In this document: piece by piece, positions 17,616 to 26,396 of the stretch
Numbering within the stretch: the stretch's first letter is position 1
How the letters are laid out: the number at the start of each line of letters is the position of its first letter
Assembly: GCF_051297175.1 (NCBI RefSeq)
Contig: NZ_JBINNY010000001.1
Coordinates: 3,782,001-3,846,000 of the forward strand
Length of the DNA: 64,000 bases
Direction: 5' to 3'
DNA from: Dryocola sp051297175
Lineage (GTDB): Bacteria > Pseudomonadota > Gammaproteobacteria > Enterobacterales > Enterobacteriaceae
Notes under the pieces: generated by a model
What the model saw: the letters and a program-made list of their open reading frames with translations, nothing else
What the model was told of the DNA's origin: nothing
Databases searched by the model: none
Position numbers and translations under genes: made by a program

Positions 17616-18260
17616 TTAGCCGAGGATTTTTGCCAGCTCGGCGCTGACTTCGGTCACTTTACGGGTGCCGTCGATTTTCACGTATTTGGTGTTGCCCGCT
17701 TCAGCTTCTTTGCTGTAGTAGGAGATCAGCGGTGCGGTCATCTGATGGTATTCCACCAGGCGCTTGCGCACGGTTTCTTCCTGATCGTCTTTACGCGTGG
17801 TCAGCTCTTCGCCGGTCACGTCGTCTTTGCCTTCAACTTTTGGTGGATTGAAGGTGACGTGGTAAACGCGGCCAGACGGCGCGTGCACGCGGCGGCCAAC
17901 GATACGTTCAACGATCAGCTCGTCAGGAACGGCGAATTCCAGAACCACGTCCACATTGATGCCGGCTTCTTTCATGGCGTCAGCCTGTGGGATGGTGCGC
18001 GGGAAGCCATCAAGCAGGAAACCCTTACGGCAATCTTCCTGAGTAATACGCTCTTTCACCAGCGCGATAACCAGCTCATCGGTCACCAGCTTGCCGGCGT
18101 CCATGATGTCTTTAGCCTGTTTACCCAGTTCTGAACCAGATTTAACCGCAGCACGTAACATATCACCGGTGGAGATTTGCGGAATGCCGTATTTCTCCAT
18201 GATGAACTGTGCCTGAGTCCCTTTACCTGCGCCCGGAGCGCCGAGCAGAATGATACGCAT
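17616..18260 (-). CDS. adk: Adenylate kinase
   Basis: A 214-residue cytoplasmic kinase balancing ATP, ADP and AMP. The P-loop GAPGAGKGTQ is at residues 7-16, the NMP-binding region STGDMLRAAV follows, then the signature FLLDGFPRTIPQAD and a long LID domain (VHAPSGRVYHVTFNPPKVEG), here without zinc cysteines as in E. coli. The start MRIILLG gives the standard length; five extra in-frame codons upstream are not used. Confidence 0.98.
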   Translation of the reverse strand: MRIILLGAPGAGKGTQAQFIMEKYGIPQISTGDMLRAAVKSGSELGKQAKDIMDAGKLVTDELVIALVKERITQEDCRKGFLLDGFPRTIPQADAMKEAGINVDVVLEFAVPDELIVERIVGRRVHAPSGRVYHVTFNPPKVEGKDDVTGEELTTRKDDQEETVRKRLVEYHQMTAPLISYYSKEAEAGNTKYVKIDGTRKVTEVSAELAKILG

Positions 18261-18372
18261 TGCGTAATTCCCCATACGTTTGGATTTTGTATTCGATCTG
18301 AGGCGATGACCTTACCATTAAAGGCGTCTTCATCTCAAGAAAGCAAGGCGGTGGCGGCGGACAAAGGGAAGA

Positions 18373-18456
18373 AAGGTGGATGGCGCTGAGCGCTTATCCA
18401 CCCTACATTTACCGATTCAGTCGTAGGTCGGGCAAGCGCAGCGCCACCCGACAATT
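18373..18456. repeat. REP pair (BIME)
   Basis: Units GTGGATGGCGCTGAGCGC then TTATCCACCC, and GTAGGTCGGGCAAGCGCAGC then GCCACCCGAC, occupy the htpG-adk gap in opposite orientations. Confidence 0.8.
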
Positions 18457-18479
18457 ACCCCCGCCTTTCACCGGAGAGG

Positions 18480-20354
18480 TCAGGACACCAGCAGCTGGTT
18501 CATACGACGAATAAACTGGTTCGGATCTTCAAGCGTACCGCGTTCAGCCAGCAGCGCCTGGTCAAGCAGCAGCTCAACCCACTCGCCGAACTGCGCTTCG
18601 TCCTGCGTATCCGCCGCACGTTTTACCAGCCCGTGCTCCGGGTTCAGCTCGAAGATGTACTTCACTTCCGGCACGGCCTGGCCCGCGGCGGCAAACAGTT
18701 TTGCCATCTGGGTGCTCATGTCGTTGCTGTCGGTGGTAACAATCGCAGGCGTGTCGGTCAGACGGTGCGTAAGACGCACTTCTTTTACGCGGTCGCCCAG
18801 CAGGGTTTTGACGCGATCCACAAACGGCTCCAGCGCTTTTTCAGCTTCTTTCGCTTCTGCGGTTTCTTCGTCGGCCAGCTTTTCCAGCGATTCGTCGGTT
18901 TTGCTCACGGACTGGAACGCCTTGCCGTCGAACTCGGTCAGGTAGCTCATCATCCATTCGTCGATGCGGTCGGAAAGCAGCAGCACTTCGATGCCTTTCT
19001 TACGCAGCAGCTCCAGGTGCGGGCTGCTCTTCGCCGCCGCGTAGCTGTCGGCGGTGATGTAGTAAATCTTCTCCTGCCCTTCTTTCATGCGCGACACGTA
19101 CTCTTCCAGCGACACGGTTTGTGCGGAGGAGTCGGTATGCGTGGTCGCAAAGCGCAGCAGCTTAGCGATAGCTTCCTGGTTGGCGCTGTCTTCCGCCGGG
19201 CCTTCTTTCAGCACCAGGCCGAAGTTCTTCCAGAAGGTCTGGTATTTTTCGCTGTCGTCTTTCGCAAGCTTATCCAGCATCTGCAGAACGCGTTTGGTCA
19301 GCGCGCTGCGCAGGTTCTGGGTCACGCGGCTGTCCTGGAGGATTTCACGCGAGACGTTCAGCGGCAGATCGTTGGAGTCAATCAGGCCGCGCACGAAGCG
19401 CAGGTAGTTCGGCATGAACTGCTCGGCGTCGTCCATGATAAACACGCGCTGCACATACAGCTTCAGGCCGTGTTTATGGTCGCGGTTCCACATGTCCCAC
19501 GGCGCCTGCGACGGGATATACAGCAGGCTGGTGTATTCCTGCTTCCCTTCCACGCGGTTGTGGCTCCATGCCAGCGGGTCGGTGAAGTCGTGGGCGATGT
19601 GCTTGTAGAACTCGTTGTACTCTTCGTCTTTGACTTCAGACTTGTTGCGGGTCCACAGCGCCTGGGCCTTGTTAATTTTTTCCCAGCCGAGGATGGTTTC
19701 GCCATCTTTCTCTTCGCGGGTTTCGATTTCAACCGGCAGCGCGATGTGATCGGAGTACTTGCCGATGATAGAGCGCACGCGCCAGTCGTCGAGGAATTCG
19801 TCTTCGCCTTCACGCAGGTGCAGGGTGATTTCGGTACCGCGATCGGCTTTGGTGATGTCCGCTACGGTGTATTCGCCCGCGCCTTCGGATTCCCAGAACA
19901 CGCCTTCGTCAGCGGAAGCGCCCGCCGCACGGGTGCGCACGGTGACTTTGTCCGCCACGATGAACGCGGAGTAGAAGCCGACGCCGAACTGGCCGATAAG
20001 CTGGCTGTCTTTCGCCTGGTCAGAGCCCATGGATTCGAGGAAGGCTTTGGTGCCGGATTTGGCGATGGTACCCAGGTGATCGATAACTTCGTCACGGGTC
20101 ATACCAATACCGTTGTCGGCAAGGGTCAGGGTGCGTTTTTCTTTATCAAAAGAGACGCGCACACGCAGCTCGCCGTCACCCTCGTACAGATCTGGCTGGG
20201 ACAGCGCGCGGAAACGCAGCTTGTCCGCCGCATCCGAGGCGTTGGAGATCAGTTCACGCAGGAAGATTTCTTTATTTGAATAGAGAGAATGGATCATCAG
20301 GTGCAGAAGCTGTTTCACTTCAGACTGGAAGCCACGGGTCTCTTGTCCTTTCAT
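18480..20354 (-). CDS. htpG: Hsp90-family molecular chaperone HtpG
   Basis: A 624-residue cytosolic Hsp90. The N-terminal GHKL ATPase domain shows LISNASDAADKLRF, LADNGIGMTRDEV, GTIAKSGT and GQFGVGFYSAFIVADKV; the middle domain has RVFIMDDAEQFMPNYLRFVRG (21 with flanks, split here as RVFIMDD and MPNYLRFVRG) with the catalytic Arg. The C-terminal dimerisation region ends MNQLLVS, as in E. coli. I give the ATG of MKGQETRG; an ATG two codons earlier (MTMKGQ, 20360) has a better spacing from GAGG and may be the real start. Confidence 0.97.
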   Translation of the reverse strand: MKGQETRGFQSEVKQLLHLMIHSLYSNKEIFLRELISNASDAADKLRFRALSQPDLYEGDGELRVRVSFDKEKRTLTLADNGIGMTRDEVIDHLGTIAKSGTKAFLESMGSDQAKDSQLIGQFGVGFYSAFIVADKVTVRTRAAGASADEGVFWESEGAGEYTVADITKADRGTEITLHLREGEDEFLDDWRVRSIIGKYSDHIALPVEIETREEKDGETILGWEKINKAQALWTRNKSEVKDEEYNEFYKHIAHDFTDPLAWSHNRVEGKQEYTSLLYIPSQAPWDMWNRDHKHGLKLYVQRVFIMDDAEQFMPNYLRFVRGLIDSNDLPLNVSREILQDSRVTQNLRSALTKRVLQMLDKLAKDDSEKYQTFWKNFGLVLKEGPAEDSANQEAIAKLLRFATTHTDSSAQTVSLEEYVSRMKEGQEKIYYITADSYAAAKSSPHLELLRKKGIEVLLLSDRIDEWMMSYLTEFDGKAFQSVSKTDESLEKLADEETAEAKEAEKALEPFVDRVKTLLGDRVKEVRLTHRLTDTPAIVTTDSNDMSTQMAKLFAAAGQAVPEVKYIFELNPEHGLVKRAADTQDEAQFGEWVELLLDQALLAERGTLEDPNQFIRRMNQLLVS

Positions 20355-20439
20355 GGTCATTGATACCTCAACAAAATCAAAATACGTAGGTGATGAAAAC
20401 GCTGAGTGTGAAATGGGGATAGCGGGAGGGGTTTTCAAG

Positions 20440-20461
20440 CGGGGAGATGAACATCTCCCCG
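20440..20461 (-). terminator. Hairpin after recR
   Basis: A perfect inverted repeat CGGGGAGATG - TT - CATCTCCCCG lies just after the recR stop on the minus strand. It has no good U-tract, so it may be a weak terminator or a 3' stabilising hairpin. Confidence 0.55.
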
Positions 20462-20468
20462 TGAGTGA

Positions 20469-21074
20469 TTAGAAATTAATCTTGTGGCGTCCTGCCAGGG
20501 AATGCGACAGCGTGGTGCCGTCGACCATCTCTAATTCGCCGCCGACCGGCACGCCGTGGGCGATGCGGCTGGCGTCTACGCCGTACTGCCCGCAAAGTTC
20601 AGCGATGTAGTTAGCCGTCGCCTCACCTTCCACCGTCGGGTTGGTGGCGAGGATAATCTCTTTGATGGATTCGCTGGATAAGCGCTCTTCCAGGCGGCCA
20701 AGGCCGATGTCGTCCGGCCCGATGCCGTCTAGCGGCGAAAGGTGGCCCATCAGCACGAAGTAGCGCCCGGAGAACTGCCCGGTGGCTTCGATGGCGTGGA
20801 TATCCGCCGGGGTTTCCACCACGCAAATCTGGCCGTTTTCCTGGCGGCGCGGGTTGGCGCAGATGGCGCACACTTCCTGTTCGGTAAAGGTGCGGCAGTC
20901 CGCACAGTGGCCGATTTCAGACATGGCGCGGGTCAGCGCCTGGGCAAGACGCATGCCGCCGCTGCGGTCACGCTGTAAAAGGGCAAAAGCCATACGCTGG
21001 GCGGACTTAGGGCCGACTCCCGGCAGGCAGCGCAGGGATTCCATAAGGGCGGTAAGTAAAGGACTGGTTTGCAT
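20469..21074 (-). CDS. recR: Recombination mediator RecR
   Basis: A 201-residue DNA-binding protein that with RecFO loads RecA on SSB-coated gaps. It has an N-terminal helix-hairpin-helix (LRCLPGVGPKSAQRMAF), a C4 zinc finger (CADC...CAIC, residues ~57-72) and a Toprim domain (ICVVETPADIHAIEATGQF). In E. coli it directly follows dnaX-ybaB in one operon; here three foreign genes and REP elements separate it from ybaB. Confidence 0.97.
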   Translation of the reverse strand: MQTSPLLTALMESLRCLPGVGPKSAQRMAFALLQRDRSGGMRLAQALTRAMSEIGHCADCRTFTEQEVCAICANPRRQENGQICVVETPADIHAIEATGQFSGRYFVLMGHLSPLDGIGPDDIGLGRLEERLSSESIKEIILATNPTVEGEATANYIAELCGQYGVDASRIAHGVPVGGELEMVDGTTLSHSLAGRHKINF

Positions 21075-21132
21075 CGCTCAGGCTTCTAAAAAAACAGTGG
21101 GGCATAGCCTAACATTAGCGCCAGCGGCGGGC

Positions 21133-21177
21133 ATAGAAAAAGATATCCCCCCTGCGCGATGCCTCGCACAAGGGGAA
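21133..21177 (-). terminator. Probable terminator of the isochorismatase-like gene
   Basis: On the minus strand, TTCCCCTTGTGCGAGGC / GCGCAGGGGGGA forms a long hairpin followed by TATCTTTTTC. Confidence 0.65.
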
Positions 21178-21180
21178 TTT

Positions 21181-21858
21181 TTAGGCGCGCTGCGAGTCCA
21201 GCTTCTCCTGGTTTGTCACCACGTCTTGTGCCTTCTGGTAGCTTTCGCTCAGCAGGCCGTATTCGGTGAAGACGCTGCCCCACAGCTCGGCCCATTCCAT
21301 CGCGTCGTCGCGATTCCAGGTCTGCTGGATTTCTGCGGTCACGGCGGCGGTATCAAGCGGCACGACGCCCGCCTGAACGACGCGTGCCAGGGTAACTTCC
21401 TGGGCCATTTTCGAGTAGGTGCCGGACGCATCGATGACGGCAAACACTTTATATCCTTCGGCCGCGGCGCTGATGGCCGGGAAGGCCATGCACACGCTGG
21501 TCACCGTACCGGCAATTATCAGCGTTTTGCGCCCCGTCGCTTTCACCGCCGCCACGAAATCAGGGTTATCCCATGCGTTGATTTCGCCCTTGCGTGGGAT
21601 GTACTGGGCGTGGGGAGCAAAGGTGTGGATTTCAGGGATCAGCGGCCCATTTGGCCCCTGCGGCACGGAAGCGGTGGTGATCACCGGGATTTTCGCCAGC
21701 GTGGCGATTTTAGCCAGCACGGTGGCGTGGGCGCGTAAAGTGGTCATCGGCATGTCGTGAACCAGCTGGAACAGGCCGCTCTGGTGATCGATAAGTAGCA
21801 ACACCGCGTCGCTGACGTCAATCATCGGTTTTTGTCCGTTAAAATTTGCAGGTGTCAT
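21181..21858 (-). CDS. Isochorismatase-family (YcaC-like) hydrolase
   Basis: A 225-residue cysteine hydrolase of the isochorismatase superfamily. Catalytic triad candidates are Asp in LLIDHQSGLF, Lys in RKGEINAWDNPDF and Cys in GTVTSVCMAFPA, followed by DASGTYSKMAQE. The sequence most resembles E. coli YcaC (octameric, substrate unknown). It follows the pirin gene by about 60 bp on the same strand, so they are probably one transcript controlled by the divergent LysR regulator. The true substrate cannot be read from the sequence. Confidence 0.85.
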   Translation of the reverse strand: MTPANFNGQKPMIDVSDAVLLLIDHQSGLFQLVHDMPMTTLRAHATVLAKIATLAKIPVITTASVPQGPNGPLIPEIHTFAPHAQYIPRKGEINAWDNPDFVAAVKATGRKTLIIAGTVTSVCMAFPAISAAAEGYKVFAVIDASGTYSKMAQEVTLARVVQAGVVPLDTAAVTAEIQQTWNRDDAMEWAELWGSVFTEYGLLSESYQKAQDVVTNQEKLDSQRA

Positions 21859-21917
21859 ATTTTTCGTCCTCTTTAGGGGTGAAAATTAACGGCTACCGGC
21901 GCGGTAGCCGCTAACGC

Positions 21918-22787
21918 TTACTCTGTCGTTTGGCCAAAGCGGCCCTGGTTGAAGTCGTCGATGGCTTCTTTAATTTCTTCGCGGGTGTTCATCACAAACG
22001 GCCCGTAGCCGACCACCGGCTCGTTCAGCGGTTCGCCGCTAAGCACCAGTACGGCGGCCTCGTTGTTGGCTTCGATGACGACGTTTTCGCCCTTCGCATC
22101 CAGCACCACCAGCTGCGCTTCACGCGCCACTTCCTGACCGTTAACCTCTACCGTGCCTTTGAGCACCACCAGCGCGGTGTTCCAGCCGTCGGGCAGATTC
22201 AGGTTCGTCACGCTATGCGCGTTCAGCTTCAGGTCGAGAATGCGCATCGGCGAGAAGGTTTTTGCCGGGCCTTTGTGGCCGTCCATTTCCCCGGCGATAA
22301 CCCGTGCCGTCCCTGCGTTTTCAGGCAATTCCACCACCGGAATGCTGGCATCGGTAATCGACTGGTAGCCAGGCGGCGTTGATTTATCTTTGGCGGGCAG
22401 ATTCACCCACAGCTGAACCATTTCCAGCGTGCCGCCCTTCTCGCTAAAGGCCGGCGAATGAAACTCTTCGTGCAGGATGCCGCTGCCCGCCGTCATCCAC
22501 TGCACGTCGCCCGGGCCTATCACCCCGCCGCTGCCGGTGGAGTCGCGGTGGGCCACTTCGCCTTTATAGACGATGGTGACCGTCTCAAACCCGCGATGCG
22601 GATGCTGGTCAACGCCGCGCTGGCCTTTGTTGCTCGGCTTAAACTCCGCCGGGCCCGCGTAGTCGAGCAGCAGGAACGGGCTGAGCTGGCTGGCGAACGT
22701 CGAGTAAGAAAACAGCGAGCGGACCGGGAATCCATCGCCCACCCAGTGGGAGGCCGGTGCCGAGTAAACGCCAAGAATTGATTTCAT
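21918..22787 (-). CDS. Pirin-family bicupin protein
   Basis: A 289-residue bicupin. The N-terminal pirin domain shows DQHPHRGFETVTIVYKGEV and MTAGSGILHEEFHS, which hold the three His and one Glu of the metal site; the C-terminal pirin domain ends RFGQTTE. Enterobacterial pirins such as YhhW have quercetin 2,3-dioxygenase activity in vitro. Start MKSILGVYSAP is six bases after GGAG; an ATG four codons earlier is possible. It is divergent from the LysR gene. Confidence 0.88.
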   Translation of the reverse strand: MKSILGVYSAPASHWVGDGFPVRSLFSYSTFASQLSPFLLLDYAGPAEFKPSNKGQRGVDQHPHRGFETVTIVYKGEVAHRDSTGSGGVIGPGDVQWMTAGSGILHEEFHSPAFSEKGGTLEMVQLWVNLPAKDKSTPPGYQSITDASIPVVELPENAGTARVIAGEMDGHKGPAKTFSPMRILDLKLNAHSVTNLNLPDGWNTALVVLKGTVEVNGQEVAREAQLVVLDAKGENVVIEANNEAAVLVLSGEPLNEPVVGYGPFVMNTREEIKEAIDDFNQGRFGQTTE

Positions 22788-22890
22788 CGTTATCTCCATT
22801 GAGTGTCGATTGCTATGGGATAAAGCTTACCCACAAGACGCTGCGTCCGGTAGACTGACAAAATGAACTCAGCGTTCCATTAACAGGACA

Positions 22891-23802
22891 ATGCAGATGC
22901 AGGATCTCAACGATTTGTGGTATTTCGTGCAGGTGGTGGATAACGGCGGTTTCTCCCCCGCTAGCCGCGCGATTGGCATTCCCAAATCTCGCCTTAGCCG
23001 CCGTATCGCGCTGCTGGAAGAGCGGCTGGAAACGCGGCTTATCCAGCGCTCCACGCGCAGCTTTACCGTGACGGAAGCCGGGCAGATTTTTTATCGCCAC
23101 TGTAAGGCAATGATGATTGAGGCGGAGGCGGCCCAGGAGGCCATTGATTCGCTGCGGGCCGAGCCGCGCGGGCTGATACGCCTCACCTGCCCAATTACGC
23201 TGCTGCACGTGCATATCGGCGGGATGCTGGCGCGGTTTATGGCGCTGTATCCGCAGGTGACGGTGCAGCTTGAGGAAACCAATCGCCAGGTGGACGTGCT
23301 CAATGAAAACGTGGATATCGCGATACGCGTGCGCCCGCTGCCGCTGGACGATAGCGATCTTGTGATGCGCAAGTTTGCCGACCGCAGTATGTGCCTGGTC
23401 GCAAGCCCGGCGCTGGTGGCGTGGTTTTCCCAGCCCGAGTCCCCTGGGGATATCCAGCACTGGCCAAGCCTCGCGTTGTCAAAACCGCAGCAGGTCTACC
23501 GCTGGTGCCTGTATGGCCCGGATAATCAGGAAGTGGTTCTGCACCATAAGCCCCGGTTTATCACCACCGACATGATTGCCTTGCGCAGCGCGGCAATCGC
23601 GGGCGTGGGGATCGTCCAGCTGCCGATGCTGATGCTAAAAGATCAGATAGCCTCCGGTGAGCTGATGCATTTGTTGCCGGACTGGCGCACCCGCCGCGAG
23701 ATAATCCACGCGGTTTTTCCATCGCGGCGCGGGCAGCTTCCGGCCGTCAGGGCCTTGATTGATTTTCTTGCGGAGTGTTACGGGACGTTTGAGGAGGAGT
23801 GA
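22891..23802 (+). CDS. LysR-family transcriptional regulator
   Basis: A 303-residue LTTR. The N-terminal winged helix reads LWYFVQVVDNGGFSPASRA then IPKSRLSRRIALLEERLETR and RSTRSFTVTEAG; the periplasmic-binding-like effector domain spans ~90-295 (RGLIRLTCP, DVLNENVDIAIRV). It is divergent from the pirin/isochorismatase genes with a ~100-bp intergenic region, the usual position of a pathway-specific LysR. The inducer is unknown. Start could be either of two ATGs at 22891 and 22897. Confidence 0.9.
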   Translation: MQMQDLNDLWYFVQVVDNGGFSPASRAIGIPKSRLSRRIALLEERLETRLIQRSTRSFTVTEAGQIFYRHCKAMMIEAEAAQEAIDSLRAEPRGLIRLTCPITLLHVHIGGMLARFMALYPQVTVQLEETNRQVDVLNENVDIAIRVRPLPLDDSDLVMRKFADRSMCLVASPALVAWFSQPESPGDIQHWPSLALSKPQQVYRWCLYGPDNQEVVLHHKPRFITTDMIALRSAAIAGVGIVQLPMLMLKDQIASGELMHLLPDWRTRREIIHAVFPSRRGQLPAVRALIDFLAECYGTFEEE

Positions 23803-23820
23803 TACGGTTTCAGGAAATTA

Positions 23821-23903
23821 AGTCGGGTGGCGCATACGCTTACCCGACCTACAGCGTAGCCAATTCGTAGGGCGGATTAGCGCAAGCGCCATCCGCCGAA
23901 CGC
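23821..23903. repeat. REP pair (BIME)
   Basis: Units GTCGGGTGGCGCATACGC then TTACCCGACC, and GTAGGGCGGATTAGCGC then GCGCCATCCGCC, lie between the LysR gene and ybaB at the right edge of the inserted cassette. Confidence 0.8.
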
Positions 23904-23904
23904 A

Positions 23905-24237
23905 TTAGAATGGCATTTTAAAGCCCGGTGGCAGCTGCATGCCGCTGGACACGCCGGCCATTTTCTCTTTCTGCGCTTCGCCGATACGACGAGCCGCATC
24001 GTTGAAGGCCGCGGCAACCAGGTCTTCAACCATCTCTTTGTCGTCTTCCATCAGGCTTGGGTCGATTTCCACACGGCGGCAGTTGTGCGCGCCGTTAATG
24101 GTGACTTTGACCAAGCCCGCGCCAGATTCGCCAGTGACTTCCATCTGCGCGATCTCTTCCTGCGCCTGGGCCATTTTTTCCTGCATCTGCTGGGCTTGCT
24201 TCATCAGGTTACCCAGACCACCGCCTTTTCCAAACAT
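23905..24237 (-). CDS. ybaB: YbaB/EbfC nucleoid-associated protein
   Basis: A 110-residue homodimeric DNA-binding protein. It begins MFGKGGGLGNLMKQAQQMQE, has a long N-terminal helix and the conserved core GLVKVTINGAHNCRRVEIDP (20 residues). The Met-rich tail MQLPPGFKMPF is typical. It follows dnaX on the same strand as in E. coli, but its usual downstream partner recR has been displaced. Confidence 0.95.
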   Translation of the reverse strand: MFGKGGGLGNLMKQAQQMQEKMAQAQEEIAQMEVTGESGAGLVKVTINGAHNCRRVEIDPSLMEDDKEMVEDLVAAAFNDAARRIGEAQKEKMAGVSSGMQLPPGFKMPF

Positions 24238-24324
24238 AATCTTCTCTCTTTCGCTCGGGCCGCCGACGCGCACAATACGGTTAGCGGCTATCAGGGTTTA
24301 CAACAAGCCGGTCAAACCGGTCTG

Positions 24325-26247
24325 TCAAATAGGGCGAATACTGTCTTCATCGAGATCCGCGTCAAAGAATCGACGCAGGGTCTGGATGTTGTTATCAGTA
24401 CTCATTGATTCTCGTGCCTGCGCCAGCTTCTCTTCATAGATGGCCTGACGCCATTCCAGCGGCGTACGTTGCGCCTGATTATCATCTTCAATAATAGTCA
24501 GTTCAACGGTTTCACCGCAGAAGGTACTCATTGCGTCCGTCAAAGCCTTAAGCGCCGCCGGGGAATTCAGGTGGCGCTGGCTGGAGCGCAGGTGCAGACA
24601 AACCCGGTTGCCGTCCTGCTCTTTCCAGGCGTTCAGCGCCAGCTGCTGCACAAGCTTCGGCAGCACCAGCTGATTGATTTCAGCCGCCCAGGCATCACGC
24701 TCGATCGCTTCCAGGGCAAGCTTCTGGGCAAGCTCCGGCGTTTTTTCGTGTTCCAGAGCGCGCTTCAGGGCTTTTGGCGTCGCCACCGGCTCTATCACCA
24801 CTTCGGTCACGTTTTGTGACTTCCAGCGATAGGCTTCGGGCTTTGCCTCGGGCTTTTCTTCAGCGGCCGCCGACGCGCGGCTTTGTACCCGCTCGGTGAC
24901 CGATGCCAGACGCTCCAGTGCGGTGTTCTTTGCCGGCCGCGCTAGATTTGGCGCTGCCGGCTCACTCTTTTTTGCTTTGTTGGCTCCCTGCTGGCGCATC
25001 AGCTGTGTGCGCGCCTGCAGCACCTGGCTTGTGGTGTCCGGCAACGGGGTTTCGCTTATGCCCGGGGGCGGCGGAACCTGCTGTCGCGGCGGAGGTGAAC
25101 CTGGGTTGATCACCGGAATGCTCGCCGTCTGACGCGGCCGCTCCGGCTCCGGCATCGGCTTGCGCGGGTGGAACGCCAGCGCGCGCAGCAGGGTCATTTC
25201 GATCCCCATGCGGCGGTCAGGCGCCCAGGAAAGCTCTTTGCGGCCGATGAGCAGCGTCTGGTAATAAAGCTGAACGTCGCCCGGCGGTACGGTGCGGGCA
25301 AGCTCGCGTATCCGCTGTTCAATAGCCGCCATATCGCTGCCCAACGCGGACGGAGACAGCTGAACCATCGCCACGCGGTGCAGCAGGCTGAGCATTTCGA
25401 CCAGCAGCGCCTCCCACTCGACGCCACGCGCGGCGGCATCGTTTAGCAGCGCCATTACACGCTCGCCGTCAGCGCCAACCATCGCTTCAATGAGCGACAG
25501 CGCCTGATCGTCGTCGAGCGTGCCGAGCATGGCGCTCACCGACGCGGTGGTCACCTGCCCGTCGCCGCTGGCAATAGCCTGATCGGTGAGGCTTAACGCA
25601 TCGCGCAGGCTGCCGTCAGCGGCGCGAGCCAGCAGCTGTAACGCACGCGGCTCGCTGGTGATTTTTTCTTCCCCGAGCACGTGCTCCAGCTGATGGCGGA
25701 TTTGTTCGACGTCCAGCGCTTTCAGGTGGAACTGCAGGCAGCGGGAAAGAATGGTGACCGGCAGCTTCTGCGGATCGGTCGTGGCCAGCAGGAATTTAAC
25801 GTGCGCAGGCGGCTCTTCCAGCGTTTTCAACAGCGCGTTGAAGCTGTGGCGGGAGAGCATGTGCACTTCATCGATGAGATAAACTTTGAAGCGGCCGCGC
25901 GCCGGGGCGTACTGGACGTTATCCAGCAGGTCGCGGGTATCTTCTACCTTGGTGCGCGAAGCGGCATCGATTTCAATCAGGTCGACAAAGCGGCCCTGTT
26001 CGATTTCACGGCAGTTATCGCACACGCCGCACGGGGTGGCGGTGATGCCGGTTTCACAATTCAGCCCTTTCGCCAGCAGGCGGGCAATGGAGGTTTTCCC
26101 CACGCCGCGCGTTCCGGAAAAGAGATAAGCGTGGTGGATTCGGCCCAGCGACAAACCATTAGCCAGCGCGGTCAGCACGTGTTGCTGGCCGACAACATCA
26201 GCAAAAGTTTGTGGGCGCCATTTGCGGGCTAAGACCTGGTAGCTCAT
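24325..26247 (-). CDS. dnaX: DNA polymerase III subunits tau and gamma
   Basis: A 640-residue clamp-loader ATPase (tau). AAA+ motifs: Walker A GTRGVGKTSIAR (~45), a C4 zinc site (C-x8-C-x2-C-x2-C, CETGITATPCGVCDNC), Walker B LIDEVHMLS, sensor 1 TTDPQKLP and SRC (LSRCLQFHLK). Domains IV-V beyond ~430 bind DnaB and the polymerase alpha subunit. A programmed -1 frameshift near codon 429 yields the shorter gamma product ending at 24962 (see the separate entry). Upstream of ybaB. Confidence 0.97.
   Translation of the reverse strand: MSYQVLARKWRPQTFADVVGQQHVLTALANGLSLGRIHHAYLFSGTRGVGKTSIARLLAKGLNCETGITATPCGVCDNCREIEQGRFVDLIEIDAASRTKVEDTRDLLDNVQYAPARGRFKVYLIDEVHMLSRHSFNALLKTLEEPPAHVKFLLATTDPQKLPVTILSRCLQFHLKALDVEQIRHQLEHVLGEEKITSEPRALQLLARAADGSLRDALSLTDQAIASGDGQVTTASVSAMLGTLDDDQALSLIEAMVGADGERVMALLNDAAARGVEWEALLVEMLSLLHRVAMVQLSPSALGSDMAAIEQRIRELARTVPPGDVQLYYQTLLIGRKELSWAPDRRMGIEMTLLRALAFHPRKPMPEPERPRQTASIPVINPGSPPPRQQVPPPPGISETPLPDTTSQVLQARTQLMRQQGANKAKKSEPAAPNLARPAKNTALERLASVTERVQSRASAAAEEKPEAKPEAYRWKSQNVTEVVIEPVATPKALKRALEHEKTPELAQKLALEAIERDAWAAEINQLVLPKLVQQLALNAWKEQDGNRVCLHLRSSQRHLNSPAALKALTDAMSTFCGETVELTIIEDDNQAQRTPLEWRQAIYEEKLAQARESMSTDNNIQTLRRFFDADLDEDSIRPI
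24932..24989 (-). promoter_or_regulatory. dnaX programmed -1 ribosomal frameshift signal
   Basis: On the minus strand: an internal Shine-Dalgarno-like AGGGAG (24989-24984), the slippery heptamer A-AAA-AAG (24973-24967), then a stem (CCGGCAGCGC / GCGCGGCCGG). After a -1 slip the next codons are GAG TGA, so gamma ends with Glu at 24962. All three elements and the geometry match the well-studied E. coli dnaX signal. Confidence 0.93.
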
Positions 26248-26302
26248 TCTCAGATAGGCTTCTTGATCGCGGGAAAGGTGAATTTGGGGGTAATGCTAAC
26301 AT

Positions 26303-26327
26303 AAGCCTCACCCGATGGGCGAGGCTT
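26303..26327 (-). terminator. Probable terminator of apt
   Basis: Inverted repeat AAGCCTC-GCCC / GGGT-GAGGCTT lies between apt and dnaX on the minus strand; it lacks a long U-tract. Confidence 0.55.
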
Positions 26328-26396
26328 CTGTGATGCGGGACCTGGGGCCGTTGGGTGGACAGGCGAATGCGCCATCCACAGGCTTTAGTCTAAAAC

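Noticed and set aside
22813..23460. Long minus-strand ORF opposite the LysR gene
   Set aside because: The plus-strand LysR reading frame is clearly real; the antisense frame is a GC-skew by-product.
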